Assembly: GCA_965222445.1 (NCBI GenBank) | Contig: CBDCTY010000002.1 | Span: 2,604,001 to 2,668,000 of the forward strand | DNA from: GCA-958296115 sp965222445 | GTDB lineage: Bacteria > Chloroflexota > Dehalococcoidia > Lucifugimonadales > CAJWER01 | Reading direction: 5' to 3' | Length of the DNA stretch: 64,000 nucleotides | Part shown: positions 44,209-51,921 of the stretch, piece by piece | Position numbering within the stretch: position 1 is the first letter of the stretch | Layout of the letters: the number at the start of each line of letters is the position of its first letter | Notes under the pieces: generated by a model | Told to the model about the DNA's origin: nothing | Database searches by the model: none | The model's input: only the letters and a program-made list of their open reading frames with translations | Program-made: the position numbers and the translations under genes

Positions 44209-45174
44209 TTGCAGGCATATATTCTTCGCAGGCTGCTGATCTCTGTGCCGCTCCTGCTCCTCATCATGGTCAGCACGTTCGCGTTCATCAACCTGGCGCC
44301 GGGCGACGCGATCGACGCGATGATCGACCCGCAGGAGCTGGAGGCGGGGGCGCAGGACCTGGAGAGGCTCCGGGAGGCGATGGGGCTGAACAGGTCGGTG
44401 CCGGAGCGCTTCGTAGTGTGGCTCGGGCAGGTGGTGCGGGGGAACCTTGGCTACTCCTACTACACGGGCGAGCCGGTGCTGAAGCGCATATCCGCCAAGA
44501 TACTGCCGACGCTCGAGCTGACGGCCACTGCGATGATCTTGTCGACCGTGCTGGGCACTATCTTCGGGATCATAGCGGCGCTCAGGCAGTACAGCATGTA
44601 CGACTACACTCTCGGGATCGCTTCGCTGTTCGGCGTGTCCATCCCGACCTTCTTCTTCGCGCTGCTGGCCCTGTACCTGTTCGCCTTCGTGTGGGAGATA
44701 TTTCCGTCTCACGGGATGGGGTACGTACCCGGCGAGGGGCTATCCCTCCGGCTCAACATATACCATCTGCTGCTCCCGGCGCTGGTGCTCTCGATAGACA
44801 CGATGGCAGGGAAGACGCGTTACGCCAGGACGGCGATGCTGGAGGTGCTGAAGGCCGACTACGTGACGACTGCGCGCGCCAAGGGGCTGTCGGAGCAGGT
44901 AGTGGTGCTGCGCCACGGCTTCCGGAACGCGCTGATTCCGCTGATAACGGTGACCATGCTGCGGCTGCCCGGGCTGTTCGGGGGGGCGCTGCTGGTCGAG
45001 GCGATATTCACGTGGCCTGGGATGGGGCAGCTTACGATCCAGGCGGTGGGGCAGCGCGACTATCCGATGATCATGGGGTTGACGATAATCGTTGCGTCGC
45101 TGGTGATGCTGGCGAACCTGGCGGCTGACCTGCTATACGCCTACGCGGACCCCAGGGTCAGGGTCAACGCCTAG
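44209..45174 (+). CDS. ABC transporter permease, DppB/OppB type (transposon cargo)
   Basis: 321 residues from a TTG with CTGGAG upstream. Standard topology: IRRRLL-like head (YILRRLLISVPLLLLIMVST), LREAMGLNRSVPERFVVWLG, GNLGYSYYTGEPVLKRISAK, the EAA loop (AMLEVLKADYVTTARAKGLS) and VEAIFTWPGMGQLTIQAVGQ. Length is typical. It is only about one-third similar to the permease at 11554. No binding protein or ATPase lies in the transposon. Confidence 0.9.
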   Translation: MQAYILRRLLISVPLLLLIMVSTFAFINLAPGDAIDAMIDPQELEAGAQDLERLREAMGLNRSVPERFVVWLGQVVRGNLGYSYYTGEPVLKRISAKILPTLELTATAMILSTVLGTIFGIIAALRQYSMYDYTLGIASLFGVSIPTFFFALLALYLFAFVWEIFPSHGMGYVPGEGLSLRLNIYHLLLPALVLSIDTMAGKTRYARTAMLEVLKADYVTTARAKGLSEQVVVLRHGFRNALIPLITVTMLRLPGLFGGALLVEAIFTWPGMGQLTIQAVGQRDYPMIMGLTIIVASLVMLANLAADLLYAYADPRVRVNA

Positions 45175-45193
45175 AAGGCCTCGGAGGAGATAG

Positions 45194-46099
45194 TTGTCGA
45201 CCTCGAACACGACTGAGGGCGCAGCCGCCTTAGCTCAGGAGATGGAGCAGCCGAGGCGCTCCAGGAGGAGCGTCTGGCGGCAGTTTACGAAGCACAAGCT
45301 CGCTCTCGTGGGGCTGGCGGTGCTGGCGGTCTTTGGCGTCGCCTCCGCGTTCGCGCCCGTGGTGGCGTGGCACGGTCCCAACAAGGTAAACCTGGACCAT
45401 GTGCAGCAGCCGCCCTCGTGGTCCCACCCCCTTGGGACCGACTCGGCGGGGCGGGACGTCTTTTCGAGGATACTGCACGCCGGCAGGGTGTCGCTCAGCG
45501 TGGGGCTAGTGGCGACGCTCATATCGGTGGCGATCGGCACGATCATCGGGCTGGTGTCGGGTTACGCTGGGGGCTGGATAGACAACATTCTGCAGAGGTT
45601 CACCGAGTACGTGATGAACTTCCCGACGTTGTTCGCGCTGCTCGTGTTGGTGTCGATCCTGGGGTCCAGCGTCTTCATTATCATGTTCATAATCGGCGTG
45701 CTCGGGTGGACGGGGAAGGCGCGTCTGGTGCGGGGGCAGGTGCTGCAGGGGCGTGAGCTGGACTACGTGACCGCGGCGCGGGCGGTGGGCGCCAACGACA
45801 TGCGGATCCTGTTCGTGCACATCCTGCCCGCGGTGGTGCCGTTCATCGTGGTGGCGGCGACGCTTTCGCTGGCGGGCGCGATCATAGCGGAATCGTCCCT
45901 GAGCTTCCTCGGGTTCGGGGTGCGGATCCCGACGGCGACGTGGGGTAACATGATGACCTCCGCGCAGTCCCTGCACACGATACGGAACGAGCTGTGGCTA
46001 TGGCTCTCGCCAGGCGTGGCCATTGCCGCCACGGTGATTGCGGTAAACTTCCTGGGCGACGGACTACGCGACGCGCTCGACCCGCGTCAGGAGACATAG
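45194..46099 (+). CDS. ABC transporter permease, DppC/OppC type (transposon cargo)
   Basis: 301 residues from a TTG after GGAGGAGAT. QFTKHKLALVGLAVLAVFGV is the first helix; HPLGTDSAGRDVFSRILHAG, the EAA loop (VLQGRELDYVTAARAVGAND) and NFLGDGLRDALDPRQET are canonical. Normal length, without the periplasmic insert of the paralogue at 12582. Partner of the gene 19 bases upstream. Confidence 0.9.
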   Translation: MSTSNTTEGAAALAQEMEQPRRSRRSVWRQFTKHKLALVGLAVLAVFGVASAFAPVVAWHGPNKVNLDHVQQPPSWSHPLGTDSAGRDVFSRILHAGRVSLSVGLVATLISVAIGTIIGLVSGYAGGWIDNILQRFTEYVMNFPTLFALLVLVSILGSSVFIIMFIIGVLGWTGKARLVRGQVLQGRELDYVTAARAVGANDMRILFVHILPAVVPFIVVAATLSLAGAIIAESSLSFLGFGVRIPTATWGNMMTSAQSLHTIRNELWLWLSPGVAIAATVIAVNFLGDGLRDALDPRQET

Positions 46100-46103
46100 G
46101 GAG

Positions 46104-46631
46104 ATGGCTGAGAGAGGCGCCCTGCGTGTGTTGCCGGGCGTTGTGCTGACGTTGCTGGCGGCCGTAATGGCGATCACAGCCGTGGCGTGCGGCGGCGGGA
46201 ATGGAGTGAGCGCAACGGCGGTCCCGGAGGATACGGGCCCGACCGGCGCTGAGGTGCTCAAGGTGACGCCGCCTCCCAGGGCGGAAGCGGCGTCGGCGCC
46301 GGGCATGCCGACGGCCGAGCCGCCGCTGGACGTGGACGAGGAGTCCGAGGCGCCGAAGATCACCATCAGCGGGTCGGCGGACGGGTGCGCGTTCGAGCCG
46401 TCCGCCCTAAGCTTCACTCTCGGCGAGACGATCACCGTGGAGGTAACGGCCCAGGACGACGACCACAGCTTCATCATCCAGGGCCTGGGGGTCAGCGAGG
46501 AGGTGGCGGAAGGAGAGACGGTGGAGGTCACGCTGTCGTTCCTGCTGGCGCAGCAGCACTTCGTGCGCTGCAACGCCGACGAGGGCAAGGGCGGCGAAGC
46601 GGTGATCACCGTCAAGGCGCTCGGGCTCTGA
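46104..46631 (+). CDS. Cupredoxin-like lipoprotein
   Basis: 175 residues, ATG with AGGGAG upstream, 4 bases after the permease stop. Lipobox AVAC puts the lipidated Cys at 29, followed by a Pro/Glu-rich linker to about 85. The C-terminal domain has the cupredoxin pattern: FTLGETITVEVTAQDDDHSF (His121), VEVTLSFLLAQQHFVRCNAD (Cys156). The second His and the Met that usually complete the copper site (C-x-H-x-GM) are not seen; GKGG stands there. It may bind no copper or a different ligand. Confidence 0.65.
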   Translation: MAERGALRVLPGVVLTLLAAVMAITAVACGGGNGVSATAVPEDTGPTGAEVLKVTPPPRAEAASAPGMPTAEPPLDVDEESEAPKITISGSADGCAFEPSALSFTLGETITVEVTAQDDDHSFIIQGLGVSEEVAEGETVEVTLSFLLAQQHFVRCNADEGKGGEAVITVKALGL

Positions 46632-46693
46632 GCGCTCGCGTCCTGGCGTACTCAGATATAGCTTGTTGTGGGCGCTCCATTGCGGGCGCCCTA

Positions 46694-47926
46694 GTGGTCG
46701 AACATTGTTGAAATGAAGGTCTGAAAGGGCATATCCCTCCGAGAGGTTCAATCATACGATTGAATGGAGGAGGAATCACCATGCCTGCCAAGAAGTACCG
46801 TATCAGACTGACAACGGACGAACAACAGGAACTCAAGGCACTCGTCTCCCACGGTCGGACCGCCGCGTACAAGCAGACGCATGCGCGCATCCTGCTGATG
46901 AGCGACGAGGCGAGGGAAGACGGAGGAATGAAGGACGCAGAGATATCCGGCGCGCTTGATGTGGGGCTGTCAATGGTCGAGCGGGTGCGTCAACGCTGTG
47001 TAGAGGAAGGCATCGAGTCGGCGTTGAACCGCAAAAAGCAACTGCGCCGCCGCCAGAAGGTACTGGACGGCGAGGGCGAAGCCAGGTTGATAGCGATGGC
47101 CTGTGGGGAACCGCCAGAGGGTGTGCTGGCTGGACCCTGAAGCTGTTGGCTGACCAGTTGGTCGAGTGCGAGATAGTTGAGACCATCAGCACCGAGACGG
47201 TTCGGAGGGTGTTAAAAAAAACGAACTCAAGCCGTGGTTGAAGCAGAGTTGGTGCATCCCTCCCGGTCAGAGCGCGGACTTTGTGTGCGCGATGGAAGAC
47301 GTGCTGGAGGTCTACCAACGGCCGTATGATGGGAATGAGGTTCTGGTGTGCATGGATGAGACGAGCAAACAGTTGGTCAAGGAGACGCGAGTGCCGCGTC
47401 CCGCAGCGCCCGGGGCGGTGTCGGCTTATGACTACGAATACGAGCGCAATGGAGTGAGCAGTCTGTTCATGCTGTTCGCGCCCCTGGAAGGGAGGCATCG
47501 AGTCGAGGTCAAGGAGCGTCGCACGAAGGTGGACTGGGCGCATGTGATACAGAGACTGGTCGACGAGGACTACCCTGACAGAGATCGGGTTGTGCTGGTT
47601 ATGGACAATCTCAACACGCACAAACTGTCATCGCTCTACGAGGCGTTCGAGCCTTCGGAGGCGAGGCGTATAGCTGAGCGTCTGGAGATACACTACACAC
47701 CCAAACACGGGAGTTGGCTGAATATGGCAGAGATAGAGCTCAGTGTACTGGCTCGACAGTGCCTGGAGCGTCGCATTCCAGACAGGGAGACCCTGCGTGG
47801 CGAGGTAGAAACGTGGCACAAGAGCCGCAATCGTGATGCGGTGCGCGTGAACTGGCGCTTCACCACCGAGGATGCCCGCATCAGGCTGAGGTCCCTATAT
47901 CCTTCAATACAAACATGTTGAACCAC
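46694..47926 (+). mobile_element. IS630-family element, copy 2 (right)
   Basis: Same ends as copy 1 (GTGGTCGAACATTGTTG, complement of GTGGTTCAACATGTTTG), flanked by TA at 46692-46693 and 47927-47928; 1233 bp. Confidence 0.88.
46781..47921 (+). pseudogene. IS630 transposase, copy 2, frameshifted in the first half
   Basis: The DDE half is intact here (47238-47921: CMDETSKQLVKETRVPRPAA, VLVMDNLNTHKLSSLYEAFE, HYTPKHGSWLNMAEIELSVL). The first half breaks at about 47120: GAGGGTGTGCTGGCTGG is one base shorter than GAGGGGCGTGCCGTCTGG in copy 1, giving a stop after PPEGVLAGP. The A8 slip site is preserved. So copies 1 and 2 carry different lesions. Confidence 0.85.
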
Positions 47927-47943
47927 TAGGCCGACACGCAAAA

Positions 47944-47978
47944 GGGGAGGGCATCGCCGATGAAGCGATGCCCTCCCC
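47944..47978 (+). terminator. Helicase-side terminator hairpin
   Basis: GGGGAGGGCATCG pairs perfectly with CGATGCCCTCCCC around CCGATGAAG. It is the original 3' flank of the helicase gene before the transposon; a weaker relative (GGGGAGGACAC / GTGTCCTTCCCC) follows the degenerate helicase tail at 62.9 kb. Confidence 0.65.
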
Positions 47979-47991
47979 TGGCTGGTCATGT

Positions 47992-48022
47992 ATGCAGCCC
48001 TTTTTGCGTTTCAGGGCTGCAT
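47992..48022 (+). terminator. Second hairpin, tandemly related repeats
   Basis: ATGCAGCCC pairs with GGGCTGCAT across TTTTTGCGTTTCA. The sequence GTCATGTATGCAGCCCTTTT recurs 50 bases on as GCCATGTGTGCGGCCCTTTT, and a relic (GGCCATGTATGCGGAC) is seen near 62.93 kb. The following T-runs make transcription arrest likely. Confidence 0.5.
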
Positions 48023-48084
48023 CAACCCTCGGCGGGCCATGTGTGCGGCCCTTTTTTGTTGCCCGAAATCATCGGGCAGCAGCC

Positions 48085-48150
48085 ACGAGCCCCAAGCCCG
48101 CGACCCCCTCGATGTTCAAGTGGAAGCCCGCCCCCGAGCCTGGCGGGGAG
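48085..48150 (+). repeat. Weak copy of the helicase 3' end
   Basis: CCCCTCGATGTTCAAGTGG resembles the CCTCTCGATGTTCGAGTG of the degenerate tail at 62.8 kb and TCCCTCTTCGAGTGG of the helicase; one frame reads KPATPSMFKWKPAPEPG. The match is short. Confidence 0.3.
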
Positions 48151-48240
48151 GCCGACGCTATGCCCGCATCGGCCATCCCCCGTCCGCCCACCTGGGCGGC
48201 CTTGGTCCGGTGTGGCTCACCCTGTCCTACGCACAGGCGT

Positions 48241-51200
48241 TCACCGCCCTGCGATTGCCCGTTCCAATCCGGGGACCCATATCCTGACTGCGGTGGCGGA
48301 GCCGACCCTCCAGGGCAAGCTCACCCCCTCCCATATGTAGGTTGTCCTCTCACCAGAGCTGCTTGTCCTGGCCGACGAGAAGTTGAGCCACCGTGAGCCC
48401 CGTTCATGGTCATAGACGTACAGGACCAGGCGCGACTTGTCCGCTTCTGCCAGCGCGGCATCCAGCGTGAGATACAGTGCGTCGCCGACGCCTGAATCGC
48501 TATGGCTGATCTCCCAGATAGTGTATGTAGTTCCGGCAATCTCGATGTCGTCGTCATCTGGATTGAGGGAGCCGTAGGGGGCGTGCGCGGGGTCGATGAT
48601 GCAGTCGCCTGGGGCATCCGGGTGTGGTGCGCAGTAGCCGCTCTGCTCTCCGCTGGCCTCGTGAAGCTCTATGGGAATGAGCCTGGTGCCCCAGTCCTCC
48701 GCCGGCGTAATGTCGATGACCCTCACCCGGTAGGTGCCCTCGTCGTCCCTGGTGCGCCCCTGCGCCCAGATGTAGTAGGCGCCGTCCTTGTTCGGCCAGA
48801 AGATGATCCGGGCGTCCCGGTGGCGACCGCTATTGTCGTCCGGGTCGGCGTAGGTGAACCTGCCTTCGGAATCCATGATCCCGTTCAGGTACGGGTCGAC
48901 CAGGCTGCCTCCGCCCGAGCTCGATCCCTCCATGTCGATCCGGTAGGTCCGGCCCTTGATCAGGTTGACCCGGAACCAGTCGTAGTCCAAGTGGTAACCG
49001 GTGTTCTCTGTTCCACTGTCCGTGTACTTAAATGTGGTCCGCCGCGCTATGCCAGCCTTGGCCGCGGGGCCGTTTACCACAACCAGGCCCATGGTCTTGG
49101 TGTCGTTGCTCAGGTCGACGCCGCCATCCTCGAAATCCACCGCGGTCAGCGACATCTTGTAGGTGCCGTCATTGTCTTCATCGTCGCTCTCCGCAACCAG
49201 GTAGTAGGTGCCGTCGGCCTCCGGTGCGAAGTACACCTGCGCAGTCTCGCCGTCGTCGGCGAAATTTTCTGCTAGAGATTCATCTCCCCCATCGGGGGGG
49301 AACACGACCGCAGCAAGCTCCTCCAGGTTGCCTGTATCCTCCACGTCGATCCGGTAGCGTATGCCCGCACGCAGCTCCGCGGCGAACCAGTCAGCGTAAT
49401 CTCCGTTTTGGGGATCCAGATACCCCGAGACTGAGGTGCCGACTGCGATCTTGCCTCGTGTCGTGGTGTCGGCGTCCAAGTCCGAGCCGCTAGAGTCGTT
49501 GACGTTCTGCCGGGCCTGTTGAGCCTGGCCGGTCGGCGGCTCCCCTTCCCCCGCCGGAGCGGCGGGCGTCCTGGTGCGAATGTCGCCCGGCTCGCTGGCC
49601 CCCTGGGAGTTGAGGGCCAGGATGCGGTACTCGTAGAGCCGTCCCGCCTCCACCGTGTCGTCGGTGTAGGTGGTGTACGTGGTTCCCGTGTCCTCGACCA
49701 CGGTGCCGAACTGGGGGTCCCCGCCGTCCGTTAGGTCCCGCCGCAGTATCCGGTAGCCGGTGATGGTGTCGTCGGCGGGGTATTCCCAGAAGAGAATCAC
49801 CGAGTCGTGGGAGGCGGCGGCGGCCAGACGGATGGGCTGGTCGGGCGGCTCCGTGGGTTCCGGCGCCACCGGGTCCGTCGCGGCGCTGGTCAGGGACTCG
49901 GCATTGCCTGAGTCGTCGGTGAAGGACACCCGCACGCTGACGGTCTTGCCCTCGTCGGCGTCGGCCAGGGTGTAGCTGGAACCGGTCGCGCCGTCGATGT
50001 CGGCGTCGTCGGCCAGCCACTGGTAGGTGAAGTCGGCGTTGTCCAGGCCGTTCGCGTCGGCGATCCCGGACGTGTCCGCCGTCAGCGTCTCCCCCACCCG
50101 CGCGGTTCCGCTGATGGTGGGCGCTCCCGTGGCCGGGCTGTTGAACTCCGGCGTCCGCACCGAGGCCGGATCGGACGCATCGCCGGACGGGAAGCCGAAG
50201 AGGTCGATCGCCTGCACCCGGTACACGTACAGCGTGTCGGGCGCAACGTCCGTATCGGTATGGCTGGTGGTGTCGGAGTATTCCACGCGCTCCGGCGGGT
50301 CGGCATCTTCCTCCACCGGGCCCTGGCGCAGCACCCGGTAGCCGTACGCGGCGCCGTCGTCGGGGGCGTTCCAGGTCAGGGTGACCGAGCCGTCACCGGC
50401 GACGGCCCTGAGGCCGTGGGGCCGGTCCGTCGGTTCGGGCGTGGAGTCGGGGGTTGGTTCCGGCGTTGGCTCCGCTGTCGGCTCCGGCGTGGGAGTTGGA
50501 GTCGGTTCCGGTGTGGGAGTGGGAGTTGGGTCCGGTTCCTCAGCGGGAGCCGCTGGGGTGTAGGCCCGCTCCCAGCTGGAGATCTCGCTCTTCCCCTGGG
50601 CGTTGATCGCCTTGATCCGGTACACGTACTGCCGCTCGGGCTTCACACTGCCGTCGGTGTACGTCGTCGCCGCCGTTCCGGTGTTCGCCGTGACGGTCGC
50701 GAATGTGCCGTTCGGGTGGAGGCCCTTGTCCCGCCGCAGGATGACGTAGCCGGTGATGGACGCGTCCTGCGGGTCCCTCCAGGTCAGCGTCACCTCGTCG
50801 TGGGAGACCTCGGCGGCGGTCAGCGTCCTGGGCTTGGCGGGCGTGTCTCGCTCGGTCGTTGGAGCGGCGGGGATGTCCAGATGCAGCCAGCGGGACCGGT
50901 GGCTCTCCCCGTGCTCGTTGATGGCCCTGATCCGGTAGGTGTAGCGGGTTTCGGGGTTGACCGCGGCGTCCGTGTAGGTCCTCTCCGCCGTCCCCGTGTC
51001 CTCCACCAGGGTGGTGAACTCGCCCTGGGCGTGGGTGTCGTGCTGGCGTCGCAGGATAACGTAGCCGGTGATGGAGCTGTCGCCGGGGTCGTCCCAGCCG
51101 ATGGTCACCTCGTCGTGGGAGACCTCGACGGCGGACAACCCTGTGGGCTTGTCCGGGGCTGAGCCCTCCTGGGCCTGCGCCGTTGAGAAGAGCAGGGCCA

Positions 51201-51276
51201 GCATTGCCCCCGCCAGGGCCAGCACGGTCAGTGCGGTGAACAGGACGGGAAGTCGTCTCCTATCGGTGCGAATCAT
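48241..51276 (-). CDS. Large secreted fibronectin type III protein
   Basis: 1011 residues, ATG at 51276 with AAGAAGGAGG upstream. Signal peptide to about residue 36 (FTALTVLALAGAMLALLFST). FnIII-like domains: about 40-130, 140-235, 285-375 and 478-565 (repeated VSHDEVTIGWDDPGDSSITG type units); a Pro/Thr/Glu linker at 236-285; an Ig-like domain at 380-470 (DEGKTVSVRVSFTDDSGNAE). Two prepeptidase C-terminal-like domains follow at about 620-850 (ADWFAAELRAGIRYRIDVED). The C-terminal 110 residues are unassigned. Likely extracellular, for binding or adhesion; no anchor motif seen. Confidence 0.8.
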   Translation of the reverse strand: MIRTDRRRLPVLFTALTVLALAGAMLALLFSTAQAQEGSAPDKPTGLSAVEVSHDEVTIGWDDPGDSSITGYVILRRQHDTHAQGEFTTLVEDTGTAERTYTDAAVNPETRYTYRIRAINEHGESHRSRWLHLDIPAAPTTERDTPAKPRTLTAAEVSHDEVTLTWRDPQDASITGYVILRRDKGLHPNGTFATVTANTGTAATTYTDGSVKPERQYVYRIKAINAQGKSEISSWERAYTPAAPAEEPDPTPTPTPEPTPTPTPEPTAEPTPEPTPDSTPEPTDRPHGLRAVAGDGSVTLTWNAPDDGAAYGYRVLRQGPVEEDADPPERVEYSDTTSHTDTDVAPDTLYVYRVQAIDLFGFPSGDASDPASVRTPEFNSPATGAPTISGTARVGETLTADTSGIADANGLDNADFTYQWLADDADIDGATGSSYTLADADEGKTVSVRVSFTDDSGNAESLTSAATDPVAPEPTEPPDQPIRLAAAASHDSVILFWEYPADDTITGYRILRRDLTDGGDPQFGTVVEDTGTTYTTYTDDTVEAGRLYEYRILALNSQGASEPGDIRTRTPAAPAGEGEPPTGQAQQARQNVNDSSGSDLDADTTTRGKIAVGTSVSGYLDPQNGDYADWFAAELRAGIRYRIDVEDTGNLEELAAVVFPPDGGDESLAENFADDGETAQVYFAPEADGTYYLVAESDDEDNDGTYKMSLTAVDFEDGGVDLSNDTKTMGLVVVNGPAAKAGIARRTTFKYTDSGTENTGYHLDYDWFRVNLIKGRTYRIDMEGSSSGGGSLVDPYLNGIMDSEGRFTYADPDDNSGRHRDARIIFWPNKDGAYYIWAQGRTRDDEGTYRVRVIDITPAEDWGTRLIPIELHEASGEQSGYCAPHPDAPGDCIIDPAHAPYGSLNPDDDDIEIAGTTYTIWEISHSDSGVGDALYLTLDAALAEADKSRLVLYVYDHERGSRWLNFSSARTSSSGERTTYIWEGVSLPWRVGSATAVRIWVPGLERAIAGR

Positions 51277-51579
51277 GGTTTCCTCCTTCTTATGAGCGGG
51301 CTTTGAGCAGGCGGGGGTCTTGTCCGGCCCGCCGTCCCGGCGTGGGTTGTTTGGGCGCAGGCGTGGCGCGGCCCGTCCGCTGCTGGGGCGTCAGCCGTCG
51401 TCGCGGAGTGTGCGGCGCACATCGGCATGGGTAGGTAAGGCGGTGGAAGTCGTTGAGACGAAGGCCGGGACGCAGGAAGTCCAGCGTCGGGCGTCCTGCG
51501 CGGACTTCGGCGGTGAGAGAGGTGCGGCTCGTCCGTGACGAGCCGGAAAGAGATATGAGGCTAGAGGAGAGGGAGAATC

Positions 51580-51598
51580 GGGGGGGGGGGGGGGGGGG
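51580..51598 (+). repeat. Run of 19 G
   Basis: Nineteen consecutive G, about 300 bases from each of the two flanking divergent genes. Such tracts vary in length by slippage; length here may also be a sequencing artefact. Confidence 0.8.
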
Positions 51599-51765
51599 AC
51601 ATGTGAGCTAGTCCGCCGTGGTAGGCGGACGCGGGCGCGGTCGTCGCGGCGGCGTATACTGCCGGAGCGACCGTCGTCTCTATCTCATCCATCGGCCTGT
51701 CGAATCCCAAGCGAATGCCTCCCCACCGAAAGTTGGGGCGATTCTGCCGTTGAGAGTACACCTGT

Positions 51766-51833
51766 TGTCTGTGTAATGTCAGTGTAATTATGGCCGTTTT
51801 CGTTCTTTTCCAGCACCAATCTGTCTTGTGTAA
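51766..51833 (+). promoter_or_regulatory. PhoB/OmpR-like direct repeats
   Basis: TGTCTGTGTAA at 51766-51776 is followed directly by TGTCAGTGTAA at 51777-51787, an exact 11-base period, and TGTCTTGTGTAA occurs again at 51822-51833, overlapping the -35 region. Tandem 11-bp repeats with TGT cores are the usual sites for OmpR/PhoB-type winged-helix regulators. The gene just downstream encodes such a domain, so autoregulation is likely. Confidence 0.6.
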
Positions 51834-51855
51834 TTGGCCTCAAGACCGCTATAAT
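51826..51855 (+). promoter_or_regulatory. Candidate promoter of the kinase-regulator gene
   Basis: TATAAT at 51850-51855 with TTGTGT 18 bases upstream (51826-51831). The weak -35 overlaps the third TGTC repeat, as expected for an activator-dependent promoter. Confidence 0.5.
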
Positions 51856-51921
51856 GGGGCCGTCGGGCGCCGGGACGAGGGGAATCGCCGGGGCGTCCAT
51901 ACCTGAATAGAGGTTGAGTAG

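Larger units (their letters stand above)
40275..47926 (+). mobile_element. Composite transposon bounded by two IS630 copies
   Basis: Two co-oriented, about 95% similar IS630 copies flank four cargo genes. The outermost TA dinucleotides are 40273-40274 and 47927-47928. Joining them gives GACGC-TA-GGCCGACACGC, and the degenerate helicase tail at 62.87 kb continues similarly (GACGCTGGAGCGCAAGACAC), supporting insertion of the whole unit at one TA. The inner junctions have different flanks. Movement as a unit is therefore more likely than two independent insertions. Confidence 0.75.
51277..51921. other. 645-bp intergenic region between divergent genes
   Basis: It contains GC-rich sequence without a convincing gene, the G19 tract at 51580-51598, then PhoB-like repeats and a promoter described separately. 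A 66-codon minus-strand frame through the G-tract (PPPPPP) is not credible. Confidence 0.5.
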
